Shown piece by piece: positions 60,347 to 64,000 of a stretch of 64,000 nt of DNA. Location of the stretch: positions 7,084,501-7,148,500 of the forward strand of contig NC_092576.1 of the NCBI RefSeq assembly GCF_037975245.1, in the 5' to 3' direction. The notes under the pieces were generated by a model, which had not been told where the DNA came from, did no database searches, and saw only the letters and a program-made list of their open reading frames with translations. The translations under genes and the position numbers were made by a program. Positions within the stretch are counted from its first letter, which is position 1, and the number at the start of each line of letters is the position of its first letter. The DNA is from Apostichopus japonicus (lineage: Eukaryota; Echinodermata; Holothuroidea; Aspidochirotida; Stichopodidae).

Positions 60347-60767
60347 GTAAGTTAATAACTGTCAACACAGCGTCTAGGTTAAGGTAGGCTAGGCCTAAAT
60401 GTGTCATTAATAAGCCTAGGCCTAGGTCTATAATGTAATGGTACAAGGCGAAGGGTAATGGTGCTCTCGGTGTGCAAACGAATCGTCAAATATAATGCAT
60501 GGTTGGAAGGGAGGGTGGCAAATGCACTTACAATTTGAAGTTTAATGTACAGGGCCTTATTTCATCAGCTAAGAAATTATTTATTTATTATTACTATATT
60601 AGGCCTAGGCTAAGTCTAGTAAGTTAAGTGTATATATAGGCCTAGGCTATGCCTATAACTATAAACCAAATAAAAGTAGCCCTATAGGCTTGGGCGCTTG
60701 ACATAAATAGGGTTAAACGAGAATATGACATTGCTTTGGAGAGTGGGGCGATTAGGGGATGGTTGTG

Positions 60768-61030
60768 GGATTAGGGGATGGTTGTGACCAGCATGGCAAG
60801 CCCTGATACAAACATGGTAATAATCTAGGACTATAGGATTAAGCTGGTAAAGTACTTTAGATACAGCAGTGGTTATATACCGAGGGGTGCGAGTCAGGGA
60901 TTAGGGGATGATTGTGACCAGCATGGCAAGCCCTGATAAAAACCTGGTAAGAATCTAGTACTAAAGGGGTATTGCTGGTATAGTACTGTACGCACAGCAG
61001 TGATTCTTTACCGTGGGGTGCGAGCAGGGG
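60768..61030. repeat. Tandem duplication, two ~130-bp units
   Basis: GGGATTAGGGGATG-TTGTGACC...CAGCAGTG...GGGTGCGAG occurs at 60768-60893 and 60894-61030, inside the intron of the gene remnant. Confidence 0.85.
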
Positions 61031-61399
61031 AGCTATACTCTGTATGAATAACAACTGTCCGGACAGATTAAAGCCCATATGCCTATACTATAATGATATC
61101 TAGAGCATCGCCATCTGATATCTACACTCAAACAGGCTCAAAGCAAGCAAAGCAAGAAATGTAGCATTCATAAGTGTCTTTTGATTTTTTTTTTCTTTAT
61201 ACAGGATTTGTCAGACACTGGTGATAGTGAGGTCTCACCAAATGAGCATGCAGCAGGTGAAGATGATAGTGCACCTGGGTAGCAGAATGTGGCTTCAAAC
61301 AACAATGAATCTCAACTTCAGGTTGGCATAGCACACACTTTCCACTTTACTAAATATTGACATTACGTTGATGATCATAGACCACAAAAATCATACATA

Positions 61400-61585
61400 T
61401 GCAGATTATGATGCATATAATAATGTACCGTAGTACAAGGTTATGTCACAATGGGCAACTGCCAATGATATCAGACCAAAATTTGTCCAGATTTTATGAT
61501 GCATATAATACAATGTTGTACAAGTTGATGTCACAATGTGCAACTGTGCCCACTGTTATCAGACCAATATTTGCTTATTTTTCTA
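61400..61585. repeat. Tandem duplication, two ~95-bp units
   Basis: GATTATGATGCATATAATA...GTCACAATG-GCAACTG...ATCAGACCAA is repeated with differences. Intronic. Confidence 0.75.
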
Positions 61586-62406
61586 TTTATAATTTATGTT
61601 GTACCGAATTCTTATAACAAAGAATATTGTCACACATACATTGGTGCAGTTGGACACCTTAGTGTCAGACACACCTTGAAATCTCCAGAGAGTGATATTC
61701 AGATTGCAGCCAATATTACAGGTTTACGAAGTTCCCTAACAGAAGCAAACTATGTGATGTCACCATGCATGATGATTGGGCTGAACCACCCCCCCCCATT
61801 CATAATCCCAAAATAATTTATTCACACCAGATATTCATTCAAAATATTAAAGTTTAATGAAATTCAAACTCATAATACATTTCCAGATAAAAATTTAACA
61901 TTCCAAAATATGTCAGATTTCAAGGTTTTAAGTAAATAAAGATTAGAAAATGAAAGTATAGCTTCTGAGGAATGTCAGTCTTTGTGAAATAAAAAAAAAC
62001 CACATTTTGTCTCTTTCAATGATAACCAAACTAGTTATCTATCAAGATGAGTATTATGTTTTGTTTCACGTGAATGGCTGCGGTCGGAATTTTTTGGTAT
62101 GAAATCAAATGAAATGTTTGTGTTCAATTCTTTCTTAAAGGGATATTCCAGTGGCTGAAAATGTGACATTTTTGTGGAATGAAATAGCTCATAAATAGTG
62201 CCATGATTGCATCATTCACTCTGCTTTGTTCCACATGCATTCACAAAATACCAAAAATTCAAAATTTCACCATTCAGAGTGTTATGAGGTAGTGAGTTTG
62301 ACCCCAAAAAATATTCTGCATTTTTACTAGCAGCCAATTGCCCTGCTATCCCTTAATATGTTCATGATTGTACTGAAGAAATAAGCTGTTTTCAATTGTC
62401 CAACAG
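61586..62406. other. Intron-like, nothing recognised
   Basis: Between exon-like segments of the P2X7-like remnant; AT-rich with C-run and A-run homopolymers. Confidence 0.4.
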
Positions 62407-62929
62407 ATGTATGTACAAGGGTTGTCATGAGAACAGTTAGAGCAGGTTGCAGTAGAGCTCCGCAGAAACCCAGATGCTCACAGTGATCTCACTGCGCCAA
62501 ACCAAACTGAGGAAGTGACTGCTTCTCGTGAAATGTCTGCAATGTGTAGAGATGCTAACTGATGTGGAAAAGAAGTGCTGCACAAACAGGGTGCAACAAT
62601 GTGTAACTTACTCGAATGCATTTAGTGATATTTGCCTTAATGCACACATCTTGGGTGTAAATATGCACATGCGAGAGGATGATCTTGCTTTGGAAGAAAA
62701 CAGAACCAACAGGAACTACAGACATTATGCTTACAGAAATTTTATTTACTGGAAGTTTGGTCGCCTAGGTAGAGGAAATAGAATGGTATTGCCATCCTGT
62801 TGCATCTTAATGATAAGGGAAAGATATCCATCTGTGGATGGACAATATGTAGGATTCAATCCTGGCAACAACCTCATCGATTAAGAGAGAAAACAATTTG
62901 AAAAGAAACCATATTGGCACAGTGATAGT

Positions 62930-63340
62930 GATAAGAGTGGGGTGATGCGGGAAGAGCAGGGGGGGGAGGGGTGAGGGGTTACTGTTACTCCAAGAAGTGC
63001 AACATTGTTGAAGGTAAACTGATTACTTCATGGTTTGTGATAGGGATTTCAATCCTATCAACAACCTTTGGTAGAGTGATGATAATTTCTTTCGTTTGTT
63101 TATAGACAGTAGTGACCTATGTGGGATGATGGTGGGTGGGGCTGTGGGAGGCGTTTTTGTTACTCCAAGCAGTGAAACATTGGTGAATGTTAACTGATTA
63201 TTTCATTGTTTTCAAGTTTATAGAGAGTGGTAACCTAAGCAGGGTGGAGGGGAAGGGGTGTTATTGTTCTTCCAAGGAGTGAAAGAAGTTTGCAAATTAT
63301 GCTGAAAGGTAAAATATTTATTTCATGTTTTGAAAGGTAT
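62930..63340. repeat. Three degenerate tandem units downstream of the gene remnant
   Basis: GGGG-rich...GTTACTGTTACTCCAAG-AGTG-AACATTG...AACTGATTA-TTCAT recurs at about 62940, 63110 and 63230, with declining similarity. Confidence 0.7.
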
Positions 63341-64000
63341 GAAACGACACAATCAGGGGAAAAAGTTAGAATGTACCTGTAGGTGACAAATAGCAAATGC
63401 AGATCCAATAATACAGATGTGAGCACTCCAAATAAAGGTATAAAAGTTCAAATATAGTTGATGACAATGTATTCTCTTTTCTTTCTCTCAAAAATGAAGT
63501 ATTATCATAGCCATTGTGATGTGTTATAGACAGTTAAAAACCATGAATACTATCAGACCAAGTTGCCAAGATTGTACTACTTTTAATTTTGATAAATGAC
63601 CTCTTAAACAGCCAAGTTTCATCTATTACAGGGGCTGGACTACAGTAGGTAGTCTAACAAAGATACTAGAACATCATAACCCTACTAAAAGCCCCATTCA
63701 CCTGCATGTTTAACCATTACAATAATATGTTCTTAGTCTAGATAGAAGTTCTGACTAAATGCTACTCACCACTGGATAAGACTGCAGTTTGCCACCTCAG
63801 ATGCATGAAAAACTCAGTGGCAATACTTTAGACTTTAAGGCATCAAGTGTGTTACAAGTATAAAATGGTATTGAATGTAATCCAAGGGCTCTGTTTTTGA
63901 CATGAAAATCAAAGAACATGCTTTGCTTGACTTGTAAAATAGTAATATTAAAGTGGATTTAAATCAAATGAACGAGTAAAGTAGGGAGTCTTTAAATAAC
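63341..64000. other. No gene recognised
   Basis: AT-rich end of the window. Nothing supportable. Confidence 0.4.

Larger units (their letters stand above)
59888..62884 (+). pseudogene. Cysteine-rich / P2X7-like-domain gene remnant
   Basis: Three segments line up in one phase: 59888-60346 (interrupted by TAG 60152-60154), 61205-61321 and 62407-62884. The first ends in a zinc-type Cys cluster (VECCNCNNTC...GCPCKGLGAYC...CTCG), donor ACG|GTAAGT. The second is acidic, acceptor TTTATACAG, donor CTTCAG|GTTGGC, with TAG at 61280-61282. The third has TGA at 62428-62430 and a one-base frameshift near 62530, after which TDVEKKCC...FSDICLN...YRNFIYWKFGRLGRGNRMVL...CCILMIRERYP resembles the cytoplasmic domain of P2X7 receptors, found alone in many invertebrate proteins. 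All three stops are one C-to-T change from a sense codon. Probably a recent pseudogene; the intact Cys exon could still be used. Confidence 0.6.

Overview
This is eukaryotic, animal-type genomic DNA. Coding sequence is sparse and split into short exons with GT..AG borders, and most of the window is introns, tandem repeats and decayed transposons. The TRIM/NHL-type genes, the abundance of AGGCCTA-type strings, Penelope-like, Ty3/Gypsy and non-LTR elements and hAT-like MITEs suggest a marine invertebrate, most likely an echinoderm. That assignment is inference; nothing in the window proves the species.

The clearest genes are two paralogous minus-strand TRIM-NHL-like genes, at 3325-6374 (copy A) and 53495-56016 (copy B). 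They lie in a direct segmental duplication of about 6.2-6.5 kb (560-7105 and 50415-56608) whose copies are about 43 kb apart. Both keep the same four-exon architecture (two coiled-coil exons, a linker exon, a beta-propeller exon) with matching splice phases and no stops, so both look functional. A degenerate B-box-like exon at 9045-9192 is in phase with copy A and may be its 5' part.

Region by region: 9.8-18.0 kb is a nest of retroelements. It holds a plus-strand LINE carrying a second LINE fragment flanked by 70-bp direct repeats, and a minus-strand LINE apparently split by a decayed Ty3/Gypsy LTR element (12853-17.7 kb). 18-25 kb holds candidate exons of an unidentified plus-strand gene, followed by a tandem array of ~790-bp units. 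25.8-27.1 kb has a decayed minus-strand Gypsy gag/protease. 27.8-37 kb has a tRNA-derived SINE, small TIR elements, a tandem duplication and isolated candidate exons. 37.3-40.9 kb holds a pair of hAT-like MITEs with exchanged target-site duplications, then a TIR element with a 12-bp minisatellite core and an intact 8-bp TSD. 41-50 kb contains isolated candidate exons, a SINE, two TIR elements and a Penelope-like reverse transcriptase remnant. 56.6-59.4 kb has two very large microsatellites. 59.9-62.9 kb holds a cysteine-rich/P2X7-like-domain gene remnant with three stops and a frameshift.

The most unusual observation is at 37344-39778. Two same-orientation hAT-like elements have an 8-bp target duplication on their outer sides (CCTGTTAT) and a different one on their inner sides (TTGGGAGC). 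This is the pattern expected if a DNA circle carrying one element recombined into another copy, or from alternative-end transposition.
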